Assembly: GCA_024234815.1 (NCBI GenBank)
Contig: JACKNO010000002.1
Span: forward strand, 248,001 to 312,000
Source of the DNA: Pseudomonadales bacterium
GTDB lineage: Bacteria > Pseudomonadota > Gammaproteobacteria > Pseudomonadales > Halieaceae
DNA: 64,000 nucleotides
Direction: 5' to 3'
A program made the position numbers and the translations under genes. Positions 56,990-64,000 of this stretch are shown piece by piece. The notes under the pieces were generated by a model that saw only the letters and a program-made list of their open reading frames with translations, searched no databases and was not told the DNA's origin. Numbering within the stretch: position 1 is the first letter of the stretch; each line of letters starts with the position of its first letter.

Positions 56990-59351
56990 CCATGTTCCGG
57001 CAACGCAGCCCGGAAGCTGTAAGCCACCATTGTTGCAATGCAAAGCGGATTTACAGCTCGGCGAAAGCGACGACGCTTACGAACGCGAAGCCGACAGGGC
57101 GGCGGATGCGATTATCAATGGTGCAAGCCCGAATATCCTGTCCAGGGTGAGCATACTGCCTCCCCTGCAGCGCGAGGAGAAACCGGCGGCGCCAACCAAT
57201 GAGGAAAAGTACAAGGAAGCGGCGAAAAAAGTGGGGGAGGCGTTTCTTGAGACTGCACCCGGCAAGGAGATAAAGCAGAAAGCCGAGGACCTCGGCGATG
57301 CCTTCATTGCCACACTGCCGGGCAAGATTATTGCCGGCACCGCCATCAGCGGCGCTGTCGCCACACTCGCCGCCACCCACAGTGAGCTTCCCATCGGCAT
57401 TCCCGAGATACCGCTGGACAAAATCACACCGGGCCTGAAACTCAACCTGACCTACGAAGGGCCGGTGGATAGCCCCACCAGGGTGATGGCCGGCTTTACC
57501 ATACCCCTGGGGCCGAACGTGACAAGCGATAAACCCGCACCGGGAAAATCAGGGCAAATCCGCAGCGAGGCAGCGCGCCTGGCAAGGGAGCAGTACCAGT
57601 TCCGCGAGATGACGAAAACGCCGCAGCAGCGCGCCGCGGATCGCGAGGCGGAACAGGCCGTGATAAACGCCTGGGTTGCGCGCACTGCCCTGGGCGCCGA
57701 AGCCGGCGGGCCGCCGTCCGCCGGCAAGCTGCCCCCGCCACTCGCCCCCTACGCCGCGGAGTTCAAGCTGAGCGGTGAACAACCGAAGACTCAGCAGGAG
57801 AACACCAAAGAGCCGAAGAAGAAAAAAGAACAGCCGAGCGTGCAGCGCAAGGCAAACGGCCCGCAGCCCGGCAGCGGCGTTCCGGCATCGGTGCACAAGG
57901 TGCTGGCCTCCGCGGGCAGACCGCTGGACACCAACACCAGGACTTTCATGGAGTCGCGCTTTGGCTACGACTTCAGCCGGGTGCGCATCCACACCGATGA
58001 ATACGCCGCGCAATCGGCCAGGGCGATCAACGCGCTGGCCTACACCTCCGGCAATCACCTCGCCTTCGGCGCGGGGCAGTACGCACCCGACACCAGCAGG
58101 GGTTTGCGCACACTCAGCCATGAACTGGCTCATGTGGTGCAGCAACAGGGCGCCGCCCCCGGCAAACACCCGGCGAATGACATGGTGCGGCCGGCCCCGG
58201 GCCGGGCCGGGACGCTGATGCGGCGGCCGGACAGCCTGGCAGCCATTCCCGCGAGCGAACAACGCGCCATCCAGGTAAGCACCATGGCGGTGAGCGTACC
58301 CGCGTCCCAGATCAAGGAGTTCTTCACGATTATGCCCAGCGGCAAGCCGAGCGCGTCCTTCAGTGTCGGCGACAAGATCAGTTATGCCGCCAATATAGAC
58401 CCCGCCCTGCGGGATGGCCTCGCCAGCACCGGTGCCTGGATTGCAGGCCAGACCAATGCCCTGCCCGTCAACAAGTCCATTGAGATAGCCCTGGACCTCA
58501 GCAGTTATGGCGGCAGTCACTCCACGTTTCGCTTCACCCGCTTTGAACACAGCACCGGTACCGGCGCCAAGGCGACGACCGAGAAGGTGATGCTGATTGA
58601 ACTGCTGGGAAACGTGGTGGCCGCGCCCGCGGGGCAGGCCGCTCCCACGGGCGCGTTTACCCTCGGCGCCCACAGCTTCAAACTCGCGGGCAACTGGAGC
58701 GACGATGAGTACGCGTTGCTGCGACAGGGGCTCTCGCTGCTTCCCGCCACGGCCCTGAGCGATGCCGCCGGCGTCACCTTCAGCAAATCGGGGCACACCG
58801 GCAGCGGCTCCGAAGCCGGCGAGTACCGCTCGGAAACCGACACCATCGTGCTGCACGACAACGCCTTTTCCAGCTCGTCCATGCGGGTGGGCCAACACAC
58901 GCGCACCACCCACAACATATTGCACGAGATCGGCCACGCCCTGGACCTGCGGGTACTGGAACGCGCCTGGACCGCATTTGACAGCGCCGGCCAAAGCAAG
59001 TCGGCCCGCGCAACGCTACTGGCCACCCGCTCCCCCTCCGGCGCCCGCTATGTGCACGATGCGGGCAGCGGCGACTTCAACGTCGAACAGGCGCTGGATG
59101 ACAGCGACGGCGCCTTCCGCAAGGCGGCGGGCAAGGACAAGGTTGCCAGGGACACCAGCGGGCGCACCACGGTCGAGGGTTCCACCGCCAACCTGTCAGG
59201 TGGCGTCACCAGCTACTCCGACACCGACTACGAGGAGCTGTTCGCCGAGAGCTTCGCCCTTTACAGCAGCGCGCCGGAAACGCTGCGCCAGCTGCGACCC
59301 AACATCTACAACTATTTCAGCAGCAAGTACCCGAGGCCTGCATCGCCATGA
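56982..59351 (+). CDS. DUF4157 protein with anthrax-LF-like metallopeptidase domain (candidate eCIS toxin)
   Basis: A 789-aa protein. The N-terminus has the eCIS-type leader LQCKADLQLGESDDAYEREA, then DRAADAII. A helical and low-complexity middle runs to about residue 295. The DUF4157 domain (about 300-390) has GYDFSRVRIHTDEYAAQSAR and a zincin-like HELAH at 380-384. The C-terminal domain carries a second zincin site, HEIGH at 648-652, and downstream Y745 and E752 in SYSDTDYEELFAESFALYSS. The Tyr seven residues before the Glu, the xxFAExFxLxxS block and the PNIYNYFSSKYP ending match the anthrax lethal factor peptidase (Tyr728, Glu735). DUF4157 is a known marker of eCIS-associated toxins, so this is probably loaded cargo that acts as a protease in target cells. 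Confidence 0.85.
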   Translation: MRSHVPATQPGSCKPPLLQCKADLQLGESDDAYEREADRAADAIINGASPNILSRVSILPPLQREEKPAAPTNEEKYKEAAKKVGEAFLETAPGKEIKQKAEDLGDAFIATLPGKIIAGTAISGAVATLAATHSELPIGIPEIPLDKITPGLKLNLTYEGPVDSPTRVMAGFTIPLGPNVTSDKPAPGKSGQIRSEAARLAREQYQFREMTKTPQQRAADREAEQAVINAWVARTALGAEAGGPPSAGKLPPPLAPYAAEFKLSGEQPKTQQENTKEPKKKKEQPSVQRKANGPQPGSGVPASVHKVLASAGRPLDTNTRTFMESRFGYDFSRVRIHTDEYAAQSARAINALAYTSGNHLAFGAGQYAPDTSRGLRTLSHELAHVVQQQGAAPGKHPANDMVRPAPGRAGTLMRRPDSLAAIPASEQRAIQVSTMAVSVPASQIKEFFTIMPSGKPSASFSVGDKISYAANIDPALRDGLASTGAWIAGQTNALPVNKSIEIALDLSSYGGSHSTFRFTRFEHSTGTGAKATTEKVMLIELLGNVVAAPAGQAAPTGAFTLGAHSFKLAGNWSDDEYALLRQGLSLLPATALSDAAGVTFSKSGHTGSGSEAGEYRSETDTIVLHDNAFSSSSMRVGQHTRTTHNILHEIGHALDLRVLERAWTAFDSAGQSKSARATLLATRSPSGARYVHDAGSGDFNVEQALDDSDGAFRKAAGKDKVARDTSGRTTVEGSTANLSGGVTSYSDTDYEELFAESFALYSSAPETLRQLRPNIYNYFSSKYPRPASP

Positions 59352-59426
59352 ACACGCTTACACCCGGACCTGGCAACGAGGCGGAGGCCGCACATGCGTA
59401 ACCCTGCCCAGGTATGGCACTCATGA
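59348..59426 (+). other. Two overlapping mini-ORFs linking cargo and tube-adaptor genes
   Basis: After the DUF4157 stop, an ATG overlapping it (ATGA) opens a 17-codon frame (59348-59401). A second ATG at 59394 opens a 10-codon frame whose stop overlaps the ATG at 59423. They could carry ribosomes across a gap without a strong ribosome site, or be a decayed gene. Confidence 0.3.
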
Positions 59427-60076
59427 GCGCCTTCCCCAACTCGCCGCGCCTGCTCAAGGGGGGCATCGTGCTGCTGGACCCGGACAGCGGCAAGGTGCTG
59501 CGTATCATATCGCTGCAGTACAACCCCGACACCCTGTCCCGCAGCTTCCAGGTGCAGGCATTCAATGACGGCGGCGACCGCTCCGAGGCCTTGCGCCTGA
59601 AAAGCTCGCCGATAGAAACCATACGCATGGAAGCCGAGATCGACGCGGCGGATCAACTGGAGTTTCCCGATCAACACAGCAACATCGTCAACAACGGCAT
59701 ACACGGCCAACTGGCGGCGCTGGAATCCATGCTCTACCCCAGCAGTGAAGCCCTGCAGGGCAACTACGAGCAAGCCGGCCGCGGGGTACTGGAGATCATG
59801 CCCATGGAGGCGCCGCTGAGCCTGTTCGTCTGGAGCAAGCAGCGCGCGGTGCCGGTGCGGGTCAGCGAATTTTCCGTCACCGAAGAGGCGTTCGATCCCT
59901 CGCTCAACCCCATACGCGCCAGGATCAGCCTCAGCCTGAGAGTGCTGTCCGTGAACGATCTGGGCTTTGACCATCGCGGCGGCAGCCTGTTTATGAGCTA
60001 TCTGAAAAACAAGGAGGCGCTGGCCGGCACAGTCGACAGCGCCACCCTGAACAGCCTCGGTCTGGAGGGATTGTGA
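59414..60076 (+). CDS. eCIS tube-adaptor / CIS_tube-domain baseplate protein
   Basis: A 220-aa protein. FPNSPRLLKGGIVLLDPDSG followed by LRIISLQYNPDTLSRSFQVQ is the conserved opening of eCIS proteins that join the tube to the baseplate (CIS_tube family, Afp7 N-terminal part). The region APLSLFVWSKQRAVPVRVSE and IRARISLSLRVLSVNDLG completes the domain. ATG 59414 or 59423; the second fits coupling to a mini-ORF. The end overlaps the LysM gene by 4 bp. Confidence 0.85.
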   Translation: MALMSAFPNSPRLLKGGIVLLDPDSGKVLRIISLQYNPDTLSRSFQVQAFNDGGDRSEALRLKSSPIETIRMEAEIDAADQLEFPDQHSNIVNNGIHGQLAALESMLYPSSEALQGNYEQAGRGVLEIMPMEAPLSLFVWSKQRAVPVRVSEFSVTEEAFDPSLNPIRARISLSLRVLSVNDLGFDHRGGSLFMSYLKNKEALAGTVDSATLNSLGLEGL

Positions 60077-60438
60077 TGGATGATCCGCTGCAGGCATTAC
60101 TGGACGCCGGCGTGCTGAATACCGACAGTTTCCCCCAGCACAGCCGCTATCACGCCACGCCGGTCGCCACCCTGGAACGCGAGAACGGGGAGCCCATCCC
60201 CTATCTCCGACGCCGCTTCATACCTCCGCAGGACGAGTTCGCGGTGATCCAGCAACACATCGTGGTGGAAGGTGACCGGGTCGACAACCTGGCCGCCCAT
60301 TACCTGGGCGATCCGCAGCTTTACTGGCGCCTGTGCGACGCCAATGGCGTGATGCGCCCCGATATGTTGACCGCGACCACTGGCGCAAGAATCGCCATCA
60401 CCCTGCCAAAGGGCGTGCCGGGGCAGAGCGATGAGTAA
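60073..60438 (+). CDS. LysM-like eCIS baseplate protein
   Basis: A 121-aa protein. The C-terminal part is LysM-like: VEGDRVDNLAAHYLGDPQLY, then WRLCDANGVM and ARIAITLPKG. The N-terminal part (TPVATLERENGEPIPYLRRR) is typical of gpX/LysM proteins in tail operons. In Afp the LysM domain is fused to the tube adaptor; here it is a separate gene overlapping its neighbours by 4 and 8 bp. Confidence 0.85.
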   Translation: MMDDPLQALLDAGVLNTDSFPQHSRYHATPVATLERENGEPIPYLRRRFIPPQDEFAVIQQHIVVEGDRVDNLAAHYLGDPQLYWRLCDANGVMRPDMLTATTGARIAITLPKGVPGQSDE

Positions 60439-61558
60439 TGTCGAACTCAATCTGTTTATCGGCCCGGCGGTCCCCGTGCCCGCGTCGCGGGTCGTGCTGG
60501 ACGCACTGGAAAGCGTACAGGTGCAGATCAACGACGGCGATACGCCCAGCGGTTTCGAACTGAATTTTTCGGTGTCCCGGCGCTCGCCCCTGCAAACCCT
60601 GTTCCTGCTGACAGGCGGTAGCAGCATACCGATTCTGCGGGTGGTGATCATGGTCACCATGGGCGGCAGGGCCGACGTCATCATGGACGGCGTCATGACC
60701 CACCACGAACTCAGGCCCGGCAGCGACGGCGGCAAATCCACCCTGGTGGTGAAGGGCAAGGACCTCACCGCCCTGATGGACCTGATTGAACTGAACGGCC
60801 TGCCCCTGCCGGCGATGTCGCCGGCACTGCGCGTTCTCACCCTGCTGGCCAAGTACGCCGCCTTCGGCGTGGTGCCGATGGTTATCCCCAGCGTGGTGGA
60901 AGATCTGCCGATACCCATCGAGCGCATCCCTACCCAGCAGGGCAGCGACCTTGCGTATATCTCACGCCTGGCGCGAGAGGCGGGTTACGTTTTCTACATC
61001 GAACCGCTGCAGACACCCGGCACCTGCCGCGCTTACTGGGGTCCGCAGATCAAGGTGGGCACACCGCAGGCGGCACTGAATACCGACATGGACGCGTTCA
61101 CCAATGTCGAGTCACTATCCTTTAATTTTGACAAGGAGATGAAAGAAATGCCGGTGGTTTTTATCCAGAACCAGGCCACCAAGGCGCCGATTCCCATTCC
61201 GATTCCCGACATTACACCGCTGAATCCGCCGCTGGGGCTGGTACCGCCACTGCCGCCCAAGGTCAGGTTCCTCAACGATACCGCCAAGCTCTCGCCGCTG
61301 GGGGCGGTGATGCAGGGCCTGGCTCACGCCTCCCGCCACGCCGACGCGGTCACCGGCGAAGGCAGCCTCAAGGTCAGCCGCTACGGGCGTGTGCTCAAGG
61401 CGCGGCAACTGGTTGGTGTGCGCGGTGCGGGCGAGGCTTTCGATGGGCTGTATTACGTCAAGAGCGTAAGCCACAACATCGCGCGCGGCGAGTACACCCA
61501 GAACTTTTCACTGGCGCGCAACGGCCTGTTGTCCACGACACCGAGGGTTCCGGTATGA
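60431..61558 (+). CDS. Baseplate hub protein (phage late control D-like)
   Basis: A 375-aa hub protein of the gpD/gp27 type. It has beta-barrel segments (SVQVQINDGDTPSGFELNFS; VIMDGVMTHHELRPGSDGGK; STLVVKGKDLTALMDLIEL) and the GSDLAYISRLAREAGYVFYI block common to gpD and VgrG N-terminal hubs. The end YYVKSVSHNIARGEYTQNFS is diagnostic. It joins the tube to the spike encoded next, with 4-bp overlap. Confidence 0.9.
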   Translation: MSNVELNLFIGPAVPVPASRVVLDALESVQVQINDGDTPSGFELNFSVSRRSPLQTLFLLTGGSSIPILRVVIMVTMGGRADVIMDGVMTHHELRPGSDGGKSTLVVKGKDLTALMDLIELNGLPLPAMSPALRVLTLLAKYAAFGVVPMVIPSVVEDLPIPIERIPTQQGSDLAYISRLAREAGYVFYIEPLQTPGTCRAYWGPQIKVGTPQAALNTDMDAFTNVESLSFNFDKEMKEMPVVFIQNQATKAPIPIPIPDITPLNPPLGLVPPLPPKVRFLNDTAKLSPLGAVMQGLAHASRHADAVTGEGSLKVSRYGRVLKARQLVGVRGAGEAFDGLYYVKSVSHNIARGEYTQNFSLARNGLLSTTPRVPV

Positions 61559-62076
61559 GCAATGGCGACAACCGGCGTTATCTCGGCAAACATCGCGGCA
61601 TCGTGGTGAACAACCTCGACCCGATGCAGATAGGACGCATCCAGGTGATGGTGCCCGATGTGTCAAACGTGATGCTGTCCAGTTGGGCCATGCCCTGCGT
61701 GCCGGTGGCCGGAATCAACACGGGTATGTTCACCGTACCGCTGGTGGGCGCCGGTGTCTGGGTGGAGTTCGAGCAGGGCAATCCCGATTACCCGATCTGG
61801 GTCGGTTGTTTCTGGGGTACCGCCGCGGAGGTCCCGCTACTGGCGCACATGGTGCCGCCGGGCGTTCCCGGCATCACCCTGCAGACACCGCTTAAGAACG
61901 GCATCGTGGTCAGCGACGTACCCGGCCCCACCGGTGGCATCCAGCTACAGACTGCCACAGGGGCCATGATCTCGGTGACGGACGTCGGCATCACCATTTC
62001 CAATGGCAAAGGCGCCATCATCAACATGACCGGCCCGACGGTGGATATCAACGTCGGCGCGCTGACGGTGGTATGA
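61555..62076 (+). CDS. Spike / baseplate assembly protein V-like
   Basis: A 173-aa spike protein. KHRGIVVNNLDPMQIGRIQV and SWAMPCVPVAG form the OB-fold (gp5/gpV), VPLVGAGVWVEFEQGNPDYP follows, and the C-terminal half is a short beta-helix with GAMISVTDVGITISNGKGAI repeats. It should trimerise under the tube and carry the PAAR tip encoded next. Confidence 0.92.
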   Translation: MSNGDNRRYLGKHRGIVVNNLDPMQIGRIQVMVPDVSNVMLSSWAMPCVPVAGINTGMFTVPLVGAGVWVEFEQGNPDYPIWVGCFWGTAAEVPLLAHMVPPGVPGITLQTPLKNGIVVSDVPGPTGGIQLQTATGAMISVTDVGITISNGKGAIINMTGPTVDINVGALTVV

Positions 62077-62113
62077 CCGCAGCATGACAATGTTCTAGAG
62101 GAGCGAGACAAAA

Positions 62114-62431
62114 GTGCCAGCACCCATACTTCACCTCGGCGCCACCATTACCTGCATGCATGCCGGCCCGGCCCAGCCGTTGTCGCCGTTCCCGCGGGTA
62201 CTGGTCAGCGGCCAGCCGGTGGTAACCCTGGCCACTCCCTACGCGGTAACCGGTTGCACCCTGACGGGCACCGGCGCGCCCCCCTGCGTTACGGCGCAGT
62301 GGGTCGTGGGTGCAGTGCGCGTTATGGCCGGCGGCCAGCCGGTGATCAATCAGACGGGGACCGCGGTCTGCGTTCCCACCGGCACCGGCCTGCTTCCACT
62401 GGTGGCGCAAACGCGGGTGCTGGCCACGTGA
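62114..62431 (+). CDS. PAAR-like tip protein
   Basis: A 105-aa, Gly/Pro/Val-rich protein starting at GTG with GAGGAG upstream. It is a PAAR-like membrane-piercing tip (ILHLGATITCMHAGPAQPLS; RVLVSGQPVVTLATPYAVTG; GCTLTGTGAPPCVTAQW; VRVMAGGQPVINQTG). It has three Cys and one His that may coordinate a metal at the apex. The end overlaps the gp25 gene (GTGA). Confidence 0.85.
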   Translation: MPAPILHLGATITCMHAGPAQPLSPFPRVLVSGQPVVTLATPYAVTGCTLTGTGAPPCVTAQWVVGAVRVMAGGQPVINQTGTAVCVPTGTGLLPLVAQTRVLAT

Positions 62432-62796
62432 GCGGCGTCGACTATCCCTTCCAGTTCGATGGCCGCGGCCGTACCGGCATGAGCAGCGCTGACGAGTATA
62501 TCCGCGAGCTGATTGAACAGGTGCTGCTGACCGCGCCGGGCGAGCGGGTGATGCGGCCGACTTTCGGCAGCGGCGTGCGCCAACTGCTGTTCGGCGCCGC
62601 CAGCCCGGAGGTGGCCACCGCTACCCAGTACCTGGTGCAGAGTTCGCTGCAGCAATGGCTGGCCGACCTGATAACGGTGGAGGCGGTGGAAGTGCAGGCC
62701 CGCGAGGGAGAACTGTCGGTCAATGTGCGCTACCTCGACCGGCGCAGCCAGGCGCGCGCGACCGCCCGGGTGAGTTTGCAGGGAGCCAGCTCGTGA
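62428..62796 (+). CDS. Baseplate wedge protein gp25/GpW-like
   Basis: A 122-aa protein: DYPFQFDGRGRTGMSSADEY, IRELIEQVLLTAPGERVMRP then TFGSGVRQLLF, the typical gp25 lysozyme-like fold of baseplate wedges. GTG 62428 overlaps the PAAR stop; the longer in-frame extension upstream is Arg/His-rich and unlikely. The end overlaps the J gene by 4 bp. Confidence 0.92.
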   Translation: MSGVDYPFQFDGRGRTGMSSADEYIRELIEQVLLTAPGERVMRPTFGSGVRQLLFGAASPEVATATQYLVQSSLQQWLADLITVEAVEVQAREGELSVNVRYLDRRSQARATARVSLQGASS

Positions 62797-64000
62797 GATA
62801 CCACTGCTGCGATGAACGCCGCCGGGAGGTTGTGAAACTCAGCGGCAGCCTCAATGGCCTCGATTACCTGGAGGTCGACGACAGCGGGCTGCCGGCCGAT
62901 ACCATGCGCCAGCGTACGCTGTTGCTGAAATTCCTGCGCCCGCCCCCGGCGCTGACCGCGAATAATTTCAGCATCGACGGCGGCGAGCGTATCGAAAGCG
63001 TCGATATCGAATGGGTCGCACCGGCCACCGCGCTGCCGCCGGGCGAGCCCGCGGCGCTGGTGGACGGGCTGGACCCGCCGGATCATTTCCTGGTAATCCG
63101 CACGGCTTTTTACGGGGATTTTTCCTTCTACACGCTGCGTCTGGTCAGTGGCCCCGGCGTTGATACACCACCAGCGGGATTCGATCCGCGCCTGGTGAAC
63201 CTGGTGTTCTCTTTCAAGGTGCAGTGCGAATCCGATTTCGATTGCCAGAGCGGAACCCCCTGCCCCGTCGACCCGGTGGAATTACCGCAACTCGACTACC
63301 TGGCCAGGGACTACGACAGCTTCCGCCGGCTGATGCTGGACCGCATGAGCGTGCTTTTGCCCGCGTGGCGCGAGCGCAACGCCGCCGACCTCGGCATGAC
63401 CCTGGTGGAATTGCTGGCCTATACCGGTGACCACCTCGCCTATCAACAGGACGCGATAGCGACCGAGGCATACCTTGCCACCGCCCGGCGGCGACCGTCC
63501 CTGCGACGACACGCACGGCTGATGGACTACCTGGTGCACGAGGGCTGCAATGCCCGCGCCTGGTTGCGGGTGCTGGTCAACGACGACGGCGTCGAGCTGC
63601 CGCGCGGGACTGCGGTCCTGACTCGCACACCCGATATCGGGCCGCGTATCGCTCCGGGAGGCGACGACTGGTCAGACGCTCTCGCCGCCGGCGCCGAGGT
63701 GTTCGAGACCGTCGAGAGCAACCTGCTTTACAGCGCCCACGAGACCCTGCAGTTTTACACCTGGGGTGAACGGCGCTGCTGCCTCCCCAAGGGCGCGACG
63801 GCAGCCACGCTCAGCGGCCACTATGCAAATCTCAAGGCGGGCGATGTACTGGTTTTCATCGAAGCCGTCGGACCGCGCACCGGGCTTGAGGAGGATGCGG
63901 ATCCAGGCCAGCGCCGGGCGGTGCGGCTGAGCCACGTGGTGCTTGATGAAGATCCATGCGGCGGGCTGTTTCTGGAACCGCCCACCAATGATCCCGTCCC
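62793..64000 (+). CDS. Baseplate J-like assembly protein, cut by right edge
   Basis: The 5' part of a baseplate wedge protein starting at GTG 62793, which overlaps the gp25 stop (GTGA). The frame stays open for 402 codons to the right edge. Markers are LDYLARDYDSFRRLMLDRMS and ERNAADLGMTLVELLAYTGD, then HLAYQQDAIATEAYLATARR, the conserved core of eCIS and phage baseplate J proteins. The N-terminal 150 residues are a family-specific beta domain. The rest of the operon (further baseplate, fibre and cargo genes) lies outside the window. Confidence 0.92.
   Translation, partial: MRYHCCDERRREVVKLSGSLNGLDYLEVDDSGLPADTMRQRTLLLKFLRPPPALTANNFSIDGGERIESVDIEWVAPATALPPGEPAALVDGLDPPDHFLVIRTAFYGDFSFYTLRLVSGPGVDTPPAGFDPRLVNLVFSFKVQCESDFDCQSGTPCPVDPVELPQLDYLARDYDSFRRLMLDRMSVLLPAWRERNAADLGMTLVELLAYTGDHLAYQQDAIATEAYLATARRRPSLRRHARLMDYLVHEGCNARAWLRVLVNDDGVELPRGTAVLTRTPDIGPRIAPGGDDWSDALAAGAEVFETVESNLLYSAHETLQFYTWGERRCCLPKGATAATLSGHYANLKAGDVLVFIEAVGPRTGLEEDADPGQRRAVRLSHVVLDEDPCGGLFLEPPTNDPV

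Noticed and set aside
57549..58994. Long minus-strand frame of 481 codons across the DUF4157 gene
   Set aside because: It is antisense to a gene with clear domains. GC-rich third positions keep the opposite strand open, and the product is Gly/Ala/Val-rich without motifs.
49396..64000. Prophage or type VI secretion interpretation of the tail genes
   Set aside because: No capsid, portal, terminase, integrase or lysis gene and no Tss membrane-complex gene is visible. DUF4255, AAA+ and DUF4157 genes point to an eCIS. The right end is outside the window, so this is not final.

Overview
The window looks like chromosomal DNA of a GC-rich marine gammaproteobacterium. A lineage near Halieaceae/Cellvibrionales is plausible from the gene mix: a Marinobacter-type two-domain fatty acyl-CoA reductase, a WS/DGAT, VPLPA-CTERM proteins and many SDR and flavin oxidoreductases. 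This is inference from gene content; no marker phylogeny could be run. All calls were made by reading the sequence.

Region 1 (1-23.6 kb) is a lipid and oxidoreductase region. It holds the start of a patatin-like lipase, an exported amidase coupled to a 3-alpha-HSD-like SDR, a 660-aa two-domain fatty acyl-CoA reductase, a TonB-dependent receptor, a wax ester synthase (WS/DGAT) and a TetR regulator. After these come a sulfotransferase-like protein, a DUF1214-type protein, an NAD-epimerase, an Old Yellow Enzyme/FadH-type reductase, an AraC regulator, an SDR, a luciferase-like flavin oxidoreductase, a SnoaL-like protein, an MFS transporter and a D-2-hydroxyacid dehydrogenase. Both dedicated wax ester enzymes lie within 7 kb of each other.

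Region 2 (23.8-27.3 kb) is a complete selenocysteine-insertion locus: selA, selB and the UCA-anticodon tRNA-Sec gene.

Region 3 (27.3-39 kb), between tRNA-Sec and tRNA-Ala(GGC), is a patchwork. It contains four VPLPA-CTERM surface proteins, an S9 peptidase, a SYLF protein, a histone-like HhH protein, a small RHH gene pair, an intact IS66-family element with an 8-bp target duplication, five copies of a REP-like palindrome and a DUF885 gene remnant. All four VPLPA-CTERM genes have a GG-N10-GC sigma-54 promoter. Each also has an upstream TGT-N11-ACA dyad at about 61-64, 74 or 84 bp from the -24 element, that is, in roughly one-helical-turn steps. The IS66 insertion splits the -12 GC of one of these promoters.

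Region 4 (39-48.9 kb) is housekeeping and metabolic: sdaA, a TRIC channel, a tandem thioredoxin-fold GST-like protein, gltX, truC, a cysteine-synthase-like enzyme, lipoproteins and an SDR.

Region 5 (49.2 kb to the right edge) is a contractile injection system operon of the extracellular type (eCIS). The order is an unknown beta-rich protein, sheath, tube, a CxxC zinc-ribbon-like protein, a Pro/Ala-rich linker, DUF4255 terminator, AAA+ ATPase, a small protein, a 789-aa DUF4157 protein carrying an anthrax-lethal-factor-like metallopeptidase domain, then tube-adaptor, LysM, hub, spike, PAAR, gp25 and a baseplate J protein cut by the edge. Most genes overlap by 4-8 bp. The DUF4157/zincin fusion is the obvious candidate cargo toxin.
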